A stretch of 64,000 nucleotides of DNA from contig NC_052486.1 in assembly GCF_009730915.1 (NCBI RefSeq), positions 20,861,589-20,925,588 on the forward strand, written 5' to 3'. Origin of the DNA: Dioscorea cayenensis subsp. rotundata (taxonomy: Eukaryota > Streptophyta > Magnoliopsida > Dioscoreales > Dioscoreaceae). Under the pieces are notes generated by a model that saw nothing but the letters and a program-made list of their open reading frames with translations, made no database searches and was not told the origin of the DNA. The stretch's first letter is position 1, and every line of letters begins with the position of its first letter. Shown in pieces: positions 1 to 11,990 of the stretch. A program made the position numbers and the translations under genes.

Positions 1-1330
1 TTTTAAAATAGAAAATATATGTACTTGCAACTCCCTTTGATGATCCTGCACACACACACACATATATATATGTTCACTCCCACCAAATATCACAATGAAT
101 TTTTTTTTTTATATTAATTTTCTTTTCTTTAACTTAAATGTATGCACTACATTTGTAATACCCTTAACTTTTGCTCTGTTTAAGTGTAAGGATGAATTAA
201 AAGCCGGAGAGAAAGATCTCATGCTTATGTGTGTTTTTTGGACATAAACATATAAGACATTTTGTACAAGACAAAAATTATAAAACTTAGTACGGGACTG
301 AGCCAAGAAGACAATTTTTCACATAAGTTAGGTTAGGTTAGGTTAGGTTTATTTTAGTCATGATACAAATGGTATCAAGGTTTAAATCTAAATATATGAG
401 GCTGCTACTGCTATATATGCAACACTCAAAAAGATAATTTCTCACATGAGATAAGTCACGTAGTAATGAAGTTGTTGCACCTCTTGGACATGAAGCTTGG
501 TGGGCCTAACATATATATTACTTTGTATTGAATACTCATGCATGTATACAGTATACCAATGCACATCATTATAAAGTAGTGTACATCTTCCTTATACATA
601 AGTAACAAATTAATTAAACATATCATATATATACACACACACACACACACACAAACAAACACCTTGTTGTTTGTGGAGCCCAAGGAGTAGTATCCACACC
701 GCAAGCTGATCCAAACCACAAGGCTCAAGCTTGTGTTAATTAAATTTCATCAAGATTTAATTTGGTTCCCATATATATATCTTGATTCCAACAAGCAGGA
801 AACAACTTCACCGGCATGGGGTCTACACGGCCATATATACATGATACATATATATCCCTTCTGTCCACTAGAGATCCTGCTCTTCACCACCAAGTTAATT
901 AATTAGTGCATCTCTCTTTTCAAGTCCTAATCGCTTGTTATCAGAGATAATAATCTTAGTGAACATCTCTTGTGGACCCTTCATGTTTCTCCATCTCAAT
1001 CCTTCTAAATATCTTGATGTTATCTCTACTAATTAAATTAAATTAAATTAATATTCTTAGCAATTACTTAGTCAATAATATATATATATATATATTAATA
1101 TAGTGATTAATTAATATTTATATATATTAATTGACTGTTAATTTGTATGGTTAATGCATCACTAACTGAAGAGTGTGACGCAGTGGCCAGATGGAGATGA
1201 CTCTGGATCACGTATGATACTTTTGCTTCACTTTTATACTACATACGATTGCCCCGGCCTTTAATTCATACTATTACTTATTTATTTATTTTTATTAATT
1301 TATTATATTTATATTTATATTATTATATAT
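1..1330. other. AT-rich intergenic DNA
   Basis: No coding region recognised. It holds short AT/CA microsatellites (for example around 50-70 and 630-655), four TTAGG units at 328-347, and TA-rich runs near 1080-1130 and 1300-1350. It probably belongs to the distal 5' region of the NAC gene that starts at 4655, but nothing ties it to that gene directly. Confidence 0.6.
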
Positions 1331-1334
1331 TAAT

Positions 1335-1620
1335 TAATAAATATTAATAAAAGGGAAGAAGAGGGGAGCATCATCAACAACCGGGGCCCACGGGGGGTCC
1401 TTGTCGACCAATAGCACGCCGGAGAGTGGGGCCGTTGGCACGTGTCGAGAAGAGAAGGGGCCCACGTAGGAAAGTGGGGCCCGGGAAGGACAGCAGGCCA
1501 GCACCCAATTTAGCGAGTCTAATAATCGGGTCGAGCCCACGCCGGACCGCGGGAGCCGCCACGTACCCTTCCGGCGTGCTTCATTGCTTTCTGGGCCCCA
1601 CCCCCCACACACTGCACCTC
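1335..1620. promoter_or_regulatory. GC-rich island with GGGCCCAC-type motifs
   Basis: A sharply bounded GC-rich block of about 285 bp in very AT-rich surroundings. It contains several GGGCCCAC/GTGGGGCC motifs (resembling TCP/site-II elements of plant promoters), a CACGTGTC G-box/ABRE-like core near 1440 and a CCACGTAC motif near 1560. Open frames cross it on both strands, but they overlap each other and match no family I know. A similar block lies upstream of the GRAS gene. It could be a distal regulatory element, a promoter of an unannotated transcript, or an old insertion. Confidence 0.4.
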
Positions 1621-1714
1621 TCCATATTTCTTGTTTCCCTCCAATCTATTGAGAGGAAACGGGTTTCATACTCACTGAATAGTGTTTGGGGTAAATTTTT
1701 GAGGTGGTGATTTT

Positions 1715-2117
1715 GTTAGGGATGAGTTTCATTTAGATCACTGTGTTTTAATTTGTATGTTTTTTGGTTATCATATATTAATTTTTTCACTGAGAGAGGT
1801 TATGATTCATAGATTTTTGTCCAATTTGACTAATATGGTAGTCGGTAATGCCACGTCACACTATTTTAAAGATTATTTCATCCAAGCTGAAGAGGATACA
1901 AGCTGAAATATCTAGTTTAACTGCGTTATGAAAACATTTTTATATAATGTGATGTGACATCTCCGGCTACCAAGTCAGTCAAAATTAGCCGAAATCCATG
2001 AGTGACCTTCCGGTGAAAAAAAATCAATATATGATAACCAAAAAGATACAAATTGAAACACAATGATCAAAATGAAAATTAACCAATATTAACTCTATAC
2101 CTGTGTAGGTCCCTAAC
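1715..2117. mobile_element. Fold-back MITE, about 0.4 kb
   Basis: The two halves are imperfect inverted repeats of each other. The left arm reads GTTAGGGA then GATCACTGTGTTTTAATTTG, and the reverse complement of the right end reads GTTAGGGA then GATCATTGTGTTTCAATTTG. Pairing continues for about 130 bp per arm, through TTGGTTATCATATATTAATT and the AATGCCACGTCACA/GATGTCACATCACA stretch. The left arm seems to have lost about 25 bp near its tip. No clear target duplication was found. Non-coding. Confidence 0.7.
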
Positions 2118-3290
2118 TTCCATTAGATGAAGATCACTTGTTGCCTATTTGTTAAAAAAAAAAAATAGTTGTGCCAATGATCTTTTAGTCTATTGACATC
2201 GGGTTCCCTACATAAAGTGTTTGTATTTTTATCTAGAAGGTGAATTCAAATTTCAACTTTATACGTTAGGTAAAAGCACAAGTGTATTGAAGTATTAATT
2301 CCATACTTATATACACCCATGACCACATTCATCCATGTTTTATAAAAAAACATTAATATTTGATACAGTGAAAAAAATGCAAGTAAAATGGATGCTTCAT
2401 AAATCAAAATAAAATATTTTATAAATTTAATAACTAGAATGTATAGATAGTTGAAACAAATAATAATTAAAACAAAACCATCATTTCCTTGTTATACCAA
2501 CAACAAATTTAAAATTCAATTAATATTATATGATCATTTCATTATTTTCTGTAAGAAAATCTATACAAAAACAAGAAGCATCATACAATATTAATGTCAT
2601 AAAATCATTCATTATATTTTCTACATATCACATAAGCGTTTGAATATGGGAAAAAAAAATATATACCATATTCATGTGATTTCATATTGAAAACAAATAT
2701 ATTTCAGAATTTATATGTCTTTCATAAATTTTCCGGTCAAAACAAACAAAATTATATCTATTGACATTTGACAATATTGTCGGAAACATTTTACGTTTAT
2801 ACATATAGAGGGGGAAACGAATGAAGCTTATAGAAATCGTTTCCCCTGAGCCAAAACTCACACTGCTCGGCTCGGCTAGGCTCGGCTCGGCTCGGCTCAT
2901 AAGAGAAAATCACTTTTGGCTTTGTATTGTCCGTGTGATTGGGTATAACCTGGGTCTGCTTTTGGCGGGACGTCGCTTTCACAATGCTTAGGTCGGTCCC
3001 CGGGCCCCACATTCCTCGAAAGCGACCTTCATTCACACAATAAACTAAAATAAATAAATAAATAAAAAGAAAACAATTTATGAAAATTAACAACAAAAAA
3101 AACACCAAGAGGTCCGGTCCCCCTCCCGCCCACTTGCATGAAACCTCTAATAATAATATTTAATAACAATTATTATTATTAGTAGTAGTAGTAGTATATT
3201 TCCCTGAATACCCCTCCTTCCAAAATGGTCATTTTGGGAAGTTCCATGCTTTTTCTCACCACCCCTTATATTTTCCTTTTCACCTTCATC
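2118..3290. other. Intergenic DNA upstream of the NAC gene
   Basis: No gene seen. It includes a short perfect hairpin (GGGGAAACGA ... TCGTTTCCCC, about 2812-2849), a CGGCT minisatellite at about 2867-2899, a TTATTA/AGTAGT run near 3165-3200, and the proximal NAC promoter towards the right end. Confidence 0.5.
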
Positions 3291-3298
3291 CTCTTCCA

Positions 3299-3299
<1 letters not shown>

Positions 3300-3334
<35 letters not shown>

Positions 3335-4654
3335 AAAACTGGTCACCATCAGTAGCTGGTGGCGGTTGCGGCCAAGAACTTCTTAAGGAAATACCAAGAT
3401 CAAAACCTTTTCCGACCATCCTGCCATATCTCCCGCCCTTTCTATTCCTTATCCTTTCCCTTCAATCCATCTCCAACATATAAATATATACTTTGTGATA
3501 GCATCATATACAGAGTCTCTTCTTACTTCTTATCTTCTTCTTCTTCTTCTTCTTATTTCTTACTGCTTTAATTCATATGGGGATCTGAAACTTGTTTGTT
3601 AAATATACAGTGGCTCAAGATCCAAAGCTTGAGCTTTTTGTCCTGCCATAACACAACAGCAGTATCAGAAGCTTAAAGTGCAGCAAAAAGCTGTGAGTTT
3701 TCTTTTCCCACTTTATATCTTAGTGTTAAGCATTGTTATGTGTAGATCTAGAAAGGACATGATTTCATGTTGTCTAGTTCATCAATATAATATTTGGTTG
3801 TATTTTTTTTTTTCTTTTGATCTTTTTATGAAGATCTCAGTTTTCTGATCATGATTTGTCTTCCTATATCTTCTACATAGGAAGACATGTTTTAATTGCT
3901 ATAGGTTAAAGAATGATCATGGAGTTTCATGATCAAGTCTTTCAAATGGGTCATAGATTTGTGGTTTATTTTTGAGAGATCATCAAAGGAATGAATTATA
4001 TTGTTTAAACTGTGGGGCAATGTATATATAATTACTTTGGTTGATATCCATCCATTGCCACCATGTAAACCACTCATTAATTCTCAGGTTAAAAAACTTC
4101 TCATAAAATAGAAACTAATGGACTTGTTAGCATGCACTAATGATTTAGTTGCTAATGATTTACTACTATTCCTTAAGTTGTTTTTCTTATACTAGAATAG
4201 TAAATCACTTGTGTAGACAGCTAGGTTGATATTCATGAGTTAATAAATCCAATAACTTGTAAAAATTGCATATGTATCATATGAACTTCCAGTACTATAT
4301 TTCAGATTTTTTTCTTAGTTTTATTTCTCCTTTTAATTCTCTATCAATAACTTTTTTTTTCTTTTAATCATGAACAAGTCATAGTCATTAGAAAGATAAC
4401 AGTTAGTTTCTAACAAGTATTTCAATTCATTCTCATGGTTGTTATAAGTAGTGATTGCAAATATTTAAATTGTATGATGGTGAATATATATGAATACCCA
4501 CTTTGTGATAAGAACCAATAAATTAACTTAACAGTACATGATATATAATCTATCTATATGTATGATGTTGCTAGCTACAATGAACATATATAATTAAATC
4601 AAAATTTATATTATTTTTTCAGGTCAATTTGATACATTAAAACACCAAGTCATC
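3300..4654 (+). promoter_or_regulatory. NAC gene 5' leader with a leader intron
   Basis: A long CT repeat (3300-3332) marks a typical plant core-promoter/leader region. A plausible 5'UTR intron starts at the GTGAGT donor at 3693 and ends at the AG at 4621-4622 (TTATTTTTTCAG), 33 bp before the NAC start codon. Introns in 5' leaders are common in plant regulatory genes. The transcription start is not determined; the boundaries are inferred from splice-site consensus only. Confidence 0.5.
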
Positions 4655-5890
4655 ATGAACACCTTTTCTCATGTTCCTCCGGGCTTTAGATTCCACCCGA
4701 CTGATGAAGAACTCGTCGATTACTATCTTCGGAAGAAGGTGGCATCAAGAAGAATTGATTTGGATGTCATAAAAGAGGTTGATTTGTATAAGATTGAACC
4801 ATGGGACCTCCAAGGTAGTAGTAACACATAAAACATAAACATTCACTAATTTCTACTAACTTTTCTAATTGCTTATTTCTTTTTCTGCTTCATTAAACAC
4901 AGAAAAATGTAAAATAGGAGCTGATGATCAAAATGAGTGGTACTTTTTCAGTCATAAAGATAAGAAATACCCGACGGGTACTCGTACTAATCGAGCAACA
5001 ACAGCAGGGTTTTGGAAAGCAACTGGCAGGGATAAGCCAATTTATTCAAGGAACAATCTTATTGGGATGAGAAAGACCTTAGTGTTTTATAAAGGTAGAG
5101 CACCAAATGGCCAGAAATCAGATTGGATCATGCATGAGTATAGATTAGAAACAAATGAAAATGGCCCTCCTCAGGCAAGTCCTTTTTATTCAATTTTCAC
5201 ACTAATTTTATGTCATTTAATTATTCTCAATGCTCTCAATCAATATATATATATATATATATGTTAATTAATGAAGCAAAAAAAATTTATATCAATCTAT
5301 ATTTCTTCAGAAAATTATAAACTAATCATTTTGTTCCTTAATTTTTGGAAGCTTTCACTTTGATTAATTGGAAATGTAAATATTATATGGTTAATGCTAT
5401 GAAGTAATCTTGAAGAATAAGTCTCTATAAAGTCATCATTAATTGTAAATCTCTATCACAGGCACACACACACACACAATGTTTGTGTGGTATAGATAAT
5501 CTTTGGAAATAGAGTAATATCTGAAAGCTAGAGAGGACATTTTATATTTTAATTTTTTCAGTATTGGTGATAAATAGTGAGAAAACTTTCGTAGCATTCA
5601 ATATGACTTAGTTTTTAACAAATGAGTCAATGTTGTGTTAACGAGAATCAGTCAGCATAAAGTTTTGAGCCTGAATATAAACTCCATATATGTGTAGTAT
5701 GACAAATAATTTACTTCCAAATATAGTTTTATCTATTATTTATCAGAAATCTTGAAATTTTATATCCATCTTTTCCTTTATATTGATTTTCTAAGGTTTT
5801 ATTTCTTAAAATATGACAAAATTTTTATATTTATGTTGTAAGTATCAGGTTCATATATAGTGCAAAGAAGAGGTTTGGTTGGTTGATGAA

Positions 5891-5934
<44 letters not shown>

Positions 5935-7360
5935 TGACTTACTAATTTTACAACATATGCATTCTTTGTTTTCTTATGGAAAAAAAGAATATTTTAATAT
6001 TTAAAGGGAAATTATTTGTGTTTAATTTTTAAAGTCACATTTGATGTGGCCTCATTTTTTCCTAAAAAAGTATGAGTTTCAATGTTTCTCCTAGCTACCT
6101 TTTTTTAATGGACATGTTTAATATCCCTCAAAATATGTATCTCTTGTCATCGTCTTTCTAAGTCATATAAAAGCATAATTTTTTTTATAACTGTAGTTAA
6201 AAAATATTCTTAATTAAATGTTTTTTTTTTCAAGTTTTAAAAGGAATTATATTCAAAAAATCATTTTAGAACCCAATACCTTTGCAATAACTTGTCAATA
6301 TATATACTTTGTGTAAATTAACTACCAAATTAATGCTAGCACTACATCATACAATTGATAACTTATAAGTTTCCATGGTTGTTCCTCCATGCTATATTTT
6401 AGCTTTTGCTACATTGATTCAAGTCCATTTATGAACCAAACATATTTAGTATCAATTTGGTCAATAAACTCAAAAAATAAACCAAGTAATTAAATCTATG
6501 TATTAGTTTAGATACTTATATTTATACCCTTCTCTCAATTTAGAAAACAATGTTTATTTCCATAAACCAATTATTCACTAGCTAATTAACACCATTTTAC
6601 ATTTACTAGTTAAAATGGAATATTGATATATACATAACATAACATAACAAAAATAAATTGAAAAAAAAATGAAAAACAAGAAACATGATTTATTTCATAT
6701 ATATATAACCTAATGGTGCAATTGATATATATATATATATATATATATTGATCATTTCAGGAAGAAGGTTGGGTGGTGTGTAGGGTTTTCAAGAAGAGAG
6801 TAGCTGCAATAAGAAAAGTGAATGAGCATGAGTCTCCTTCATGGTATGATGAGCATGTTTCCTTCATGCCAGAGCTTGAATCCCCCAAGAGACTACTTGG
6901 AACTCATCATCAACCAGACATGCAACAACTTCATCACAATCTCTACACTTGCAAACAAGAGCTTGAAATGCACTACCACTTGCATGCTCACCATGATCCT
7001 TTTCTTCAGCTCCCTCAATTAGAGAGTCCAAAGCTTCCAAACAACTTCATCAACAATGGACCATGCACTCTTCTTCAACAACCATCAAGCACTATTCCTG
7101 TCACACATCATGATCAAATCATTTCACTTTTTAGTAACAACACAAACATTGAACATCATCATCATCAAGATGTGGATCAAGTCACAACAGATTGGAGAGT
7201 GTTTGATAAGTTTGTTGCTTCTCAGCTTAGCCAAGAAGATGATCATCATGGCTCTAAAGGAAGTACACCAAACTATGCACATGTGTCTACTGTTTTTCAA
7301 GTTTCAGGGAAACAAGAAGCTGCAGTTGAGTATGCATCCACATCATCCTCTTGGAAGTGA
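4655..7360 (+). CDS. NAC transcription factor, VND (vascular-related NAC-domain) type
   Basis: Three coding exons: 4655-4814, 4903-5174 and 6761-7360, giving 343 residues. The NAC domain covers about residues 7-160 and is complete: [16 protein letters not shown] (subdomain A), [45 protein letters not shown] and [10 protein letters not shown], ending [13 protein letters not shown]. The C-terminal half has the VND/NST signatures [10 protein letters not shown] (about residue 226) and [18 protein letters not shown] (about residue 288). It is therefore a VND4/5/6-like nuclear activator, a family known to switch on secondary-wall formation and cell death in xylem vessels. The start is fixed by [13 protein letters not shown], the usual family N-terminus. 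Oddity: intron 2 begins with GC instead of GT. The second intron is long (1586 bp) and full of microsatellites. Downstream lie AT repeats and an assembly gap. Confidence 0.95.
5175..6760 (+). other. GC-AG intron of the NAC gene
   Basis: The exon ends CCTCCTCAG and the intron starts GCAAGT. The acceptor is ATCATTTCAG before GAAGAAGG. This join gives the invariant [11 protein letters not shown] of the family, and no nearby GT donor would preserve it. GC-AG introns are a known minority class, usually with an otherwise strong donor such as this CAG|GCAAGT. The intron carries a (TG)n run of about 45 bp at 5893-5936 and TA repeats near its 3' end. Confidence 0.85.
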
Positions 7361-7595
7361 ATGCCTTCACTATATCTCTCTATATATATATAGATATCTA
7401 TATATATCTATATCTACATCTATATATGTGACTGATCTTAGGGTTCTGTACATAATAAACTAAAAGATTTATAGTGTTGATTTATGAACCTTGGGAATTA
7501 TATTTTAGGTAATGAGATGCCAAATGTGTTTTGGCATCAATACTTTCGAACTTAATAAGATATTAGTGTGACTTTATTACATAGTCCATCCCTCA
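7361..7595. other. NAC 3' flank
   Basis: Probable 3'UTR of the NAC gene. It starts with ATATAGATATC-type repeats, has AATAAA-like hexamers (CATAATAAAC near 7450), and runs into the gap. Confidence 0.5.
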
Positions 7596-8595
7596 NNNNN
7601 NNNNNNNNNNNNNNNNNNNNNNNNNNNNNNNNNNNNNNNNNNNNNNNNNNNNNNNNNNNNNNNNNNNNNNNNNNNNNNNNNNNNNNNNNNNNNNNNNNNN
7701 NNNNNNNNNNNNNNNNNNNNNNNNNNNNNNNNNNNNNNNNNNNNNNNNNNNNNNNNNNNNNNNNNNNNNNNNNNNNNNNNNNNNNNNNNNNNNNNNNNNN
7801 NNNNNNNNNNNNNNNNNNNNNNNNNNNNNNNNNNNNNNNNNNNNNNNNNNNNNNNNNNNNNNNNNNNNNNNNNNNNNNNNNNNNNNNNNNNNNNNNNNNN
7901 NNNNNNNNNNNNNNNNNNNNNNNNNNNNNNNNNNNNNNNNNNNNNNNNNNNNNNNNNNNNNNNNNNNNNNNNNNNNNNNNNNNNNNNNNNNNNNNNNNNN
8001 NNNNNNNNNNNNNNNNNNNNNNNNNNNNNNNNNNNNNNNNNNNNNNNNNNNNNNNNNNNNNNNNNNNNNNNNNNNNNNNNNNNNNNNNNNNNNNNNNNNN
8101 NNNNNNNNNNNNNNNNNNNNNNNNNNNNNNNNNNNNNNNNNNNNNNNNNNNNNNNNNNNNNNNNNNNNNNNNNNNNNNNNNNNNNNNNNNNNNNNNNNNN
8201 NNNNNNNNNNNNNNNNNNNNNNNNNNNNNNNNNNNNNNNNNNNNNNNNNNNNNNNNNNNNNNNNNNNNNNNNNNNNNNNNNNNNNNNNNNNNNNNNNNNN
8301 NNNNNNNNNNNNNNNNNNNNNNNNNNNNNNNNNNNNNNNNNNNNNNNNNNNNNNNNNNNNNNNNNNNNNNNNNNNNNNNNNNNNNNNNNNNNNNNNNNNN
8401 NNNNNNNNNNNNNNNNNNNNNNNNNNNNNNNNNNNNNNNNNNNNNNNNNNNNNNNNNNNNNNNNNNNNNNNNNNNNNNNNNNNNNNNNNNNNNNNNNNNN
8501 NNNNNNNNNNNNNNNNNNNNNNNNNNNNNNNNNNNNNNNNNNNNNNNNNNNNNNNNNNNNNNNNNNNNNNNNNNNNNNNNNNNNNNNNNNNNNNN
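7596..8595. other. Assembly gap of exactly 1000 N
   Basis: An unbroken run of 1000 N, a round number typical of a scaffold gap of unknown true length. The left arm of the adjacent inverted repeat is cut off by it, so the outer end of that arm is missing. Confidence 0.98.
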
Positions 8596-9347
8596 TGTTT
8601 TATTTGGTACCTGTTTTCAAGATGTTAATGTTTTTGTCATATTTAATATCAAGTCTCTATGTAGTGTGTATTTTTTACCGAAGAACATATTTGAATCAAT
8701 TCACATAAATGAGAACACAGGATTGTTTGAGTTATTAGCCCTTTGTTTGTGTATGTTGTGATTTATTTGTCCATATTTATCGAAAAATATTTTAATTACT
8801 GTATTAAATACGATGCAAGCAACTACAATCACAATTTCAGTTCTATATATAATATTTACAAAAAACACAAAAAACAAACAATTCAGAGTTTACACGAAAT
8901 TGGCGAAATGAGAGTGGGGGGGGAAGTATTACAACCTTTGGTTGCAACCGGACACTTTGTTTTAGATAAGCCAAGGAAAAACAGGTGATGTGCCAAGAGT
9001 CATACTACGATACGTTCACCTCTTGTTCATTTCTTCTTCAATTTTATTAAATTGCATGTTTTTACCCATGAGTTTACCAACCAACAACAATTCTCTTTCT
9101 TAATTTTTCTCCCTTACCTCTATATCATGAATGAATGAAGGTAGCAAAACACTGTTATCCTTCAACCTTGTAATATATGTTCTTACCTTGATTGAATATT
9201 CATGAAGATGGTTAAACAGCAGTGATTGAGTTTTTAATTTATAACAATTCTTATAATCTTTATTATAAAAATTGCAATTTAGAAAATCAACAAATTTTTG
9301 ACCGATTAAGAGAAAAGTTAAGAGTATATGGGTTTAACTCCTCCAAA

Positions 9348-9387
<40 letters not shown>

Positions 9388-10138
9388 CATATATACATAT
9401 ATATATTAAGAGCCTATCATCATTTAACGTTGTACTCCTTTTCAACAGATAAATATAGATCAAGTTGTTTTTTACAGAAAGTTAGAAATAATAAAAATGA
9501 GTTTATTTTATAAGTGATAGCCGGTTATTTATTTGTGTTTTGTTATTCTTATGCGGATAATCACTGTAAATGTTATTGTACACTCTTTCACATGTTTACT
9601 TATCTGTTCACATTCCCACATGTACTACAATTTAAAGTTGTCAATGAATATTGTTACCCATATTTTCTTCTTAAAAGAAAATCACTAATTAACCCATTAT
9701 GATCACTAGGATTATTTATAGACCAATAGGACAGTAGACATGCATGACATCAAAGATATGCATTAATTTATATAAAGTTCCATGTGATGTGATCACCCCA
9801 GCAAATATAACAAGTTTCCTTTTTTTTTTTCTTTTATCTTTTTCTTCATTGACCATTAAAATGCAGCTCCCGAGAATGCCATCCATTCAAACATTAGCTA
9901 ACTAGCTTCAACTACTAAACACTATTTCCTTCCCAAAAGAGACATTTTTATTTCTTTTCTTCTTCATCATCCTTCTTCCATTGTTTTAGTTACCCAGCTT
10001 GGCTGGCCCTTAATAGTCTAAAGTCTATGGAGGATGATGACATGTATACATAAATATACATGATTTATACATGTTTATATTATATATTATACAAGTCCAA
10101 CATGCCACCTTCACTTAGCCCACCATGTTTGTATCACC
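8596..10138 (+). repeat. Large inverted repeat, left arm
   Basis: This arm is the reverse complement of 10377-11990 for its whole visible length. Matching landmarks: 8630-8660 pairs with 11930-11965; 9500-9560 (GATAGCCGGTTATTTATTTG) pairs with about 11000-11035; 9715-9800 pairs with 10730-10830 at roughly 95% identity; 10095-10135 pairs with 10380-10425. Elsewhere identity is nearer 85-90%, with indels and different TA-repeat lengths. No coding region recognised. The outer end lies in the gap. Confidence 0.92.
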
Positions 10139-10376
10139 ATGACTTGAAAATACTTTTAATTTGTTCTTGTACTCCAATTGGCCATTTGAGTGTGGAAAAG
10201 AAAATGGATTAAGAGTCATCACACATGAGACCATATTTATATATTCCATCATAGTTCCCAAAAAGGTCTGCCTCAAGCTTGTGCTAACAAACAAAACCAA
10301 TGTGATATTTCTCATACCAAGAAGATGGATGTCATGATATGTGATGTCTCTTCCCTTGCATGCTAGCTTTTGTTGT
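10139..10376. other. Spacer (loop) of the large inverted repeat
   Basis: About 240 bp of unpaired sequence between the two arms. It matches nothing else in the window that I can see and has no convincing ORF. Confidence 0.8.
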
Positions 10377-11121
10377 ATGGGTGAGTACAAACATGGTGGG
10401 CTAAGTGAAGGTGGCATGTTGGACTTGTATATAATATATAATATAAACATATATAAATCATATATATTTATATATATACATGTCATCATCCACTCCATAG
10501 ACTTTAGACTAATGAGGCCAGCCAAGCTTTAAGGTAATATAGAAACAATGGAAGAAAGGATGATGAAGAAGAAATAAAAGTATGTCCTCTTTTGGGAAGG
10601 GAAATAGTGTTTAGTAGTTGAAGCTAGTTAGCTAATGTTTGAATGGATGGCATTCTCGGAATTTCCATTTTAATGGATGTGAAGAAAAAAAGATAAAAGA
10701 AAAAAAAAAGAACTTGTTATATTTGCTAGGGTGATCACACATCACATGGAACTTTATATAAATTAATGCATATCTTTGATGTCATGCATGTCTACTGTCC
10801 TATTGGTCTTCTATAAATAATCCTAGTGATCATATTAGGTTAATTAAGTGATTTTCTTTTTACGAAGAAAATATGGGTAACTTATTATTCATTTGAAACA
10901 ACTTCAAATTGTAGTACATGTGGAATGTGAACAGATAAGTAAACATGTAAGAAAATTATTGTAAACATTTACAGTGATTATCCATAAGAATATAAAACCG
11001 CAAATAAATAACCGGCTATCACTTATAAAATAAACTCATTTTTATTATTTCTAACTTTCTATTATAAAAAACAACTTGATCTATATTTATCTATTGAAAA
11101 ATTACAACATTAAATGATATT

Positions 11122-11191
<70 letters not shown>

Positions 11192-11990
11192 GAGGGTTAA
11201 ACCCATATACTCTTAACTTTTCTCTCTTAATCGGTCAAAATTTGTTGAATTTTCTAAATTTTTAATTTTATAAATAAAGATTATAAAAATTATTTATAAA
11301 TTAAACTCAATCACTGCTGTTTAACCATCTTCATGAAGATTATTCAATCAAAGGTAGAACATATATTACAAGGTTGAAGGATATAATTGTTTTTACTGCC
11401 TTCATTCATTCATGATATAGAGAGGTAGGGAGAAAAATTAAGAAATGAGAATTTAATTATTTGGTTGGTAAACTCATAATTAAAAAACATGCAATTTAAT
11501 AAGAATTGAAAAGAAGAAATAAAACAAAGTGAGGCATTATCATAGTATGACTCTTATCTTTTATCACCTGTTTTTTTCCCTTGGCTTATCTAAAACAAAA
11601 TGTCAATTTGCAATCAAAAGGGATTTATGGCAGTACTTCCCCCCACTCTCATTTTCATAATTTTTCGTATGAAACTCTGAATTGTTTGTTTTTTTGTGTT
11701 TTTTTTTTTTGTAAAATATTATATATAGAGACTAGAGTGTGATTGCTAGTTGCTTGCATCGTATTTAATTATTTTAATTATAATTAAAATATTTTTTCGA
11801 TAAATATGAATAAATCACGTCACAATATACACAAACAAGGAGCTAATAACTCAAACAATCTGTGTTCTCATTTTATGTGAATTGAATTCAAATATATTCT
11901 TCGGTAAAAACACACACACTACATAGAGGACTTGATGTAAATATGACAAAAAGCCATTAACATCTTGAAGCAAATTACCAAATAAATAAA
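10377..11990 (-). repeat. Large inverted repeat, right arm
   Basis: Reverse-complement partner of 8596-10138. A (TA)n run at about 11126-11188 corresponds to a shorter interrupted TA run at about 9350-9405 in the left arm, so the arms have diverged independently. The last pairable bases are around 11965-11990 (ATCTTGAAGC...ACCAAATAAA), matching the first bases after the gap. The full arm may therefore be longer. Confidence 0.9.

Noticed and set aside
328-347. Interstitial telomere: four TTAGG units
   Set aside because: Only four copies and the wrong unit for plants (TTTAGGG); a simple minisatellite.
1334-1710. Three overlapping ORFs in the upstream GC-rich block
   Set aside because: Open on both strands because of GC-rich composition; no family resemblance.
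7568-8761. Open frame of 397 codons crossing the gap
   Set aside because: It consists almost entirely of unknown bases; the flanking residues have no family match.
9222-10525. Small ORFs in the inverted repeat
   Set aside because: They are AT-repeat driven (runs of Ile/Tyr) and not preserved between the two arms.
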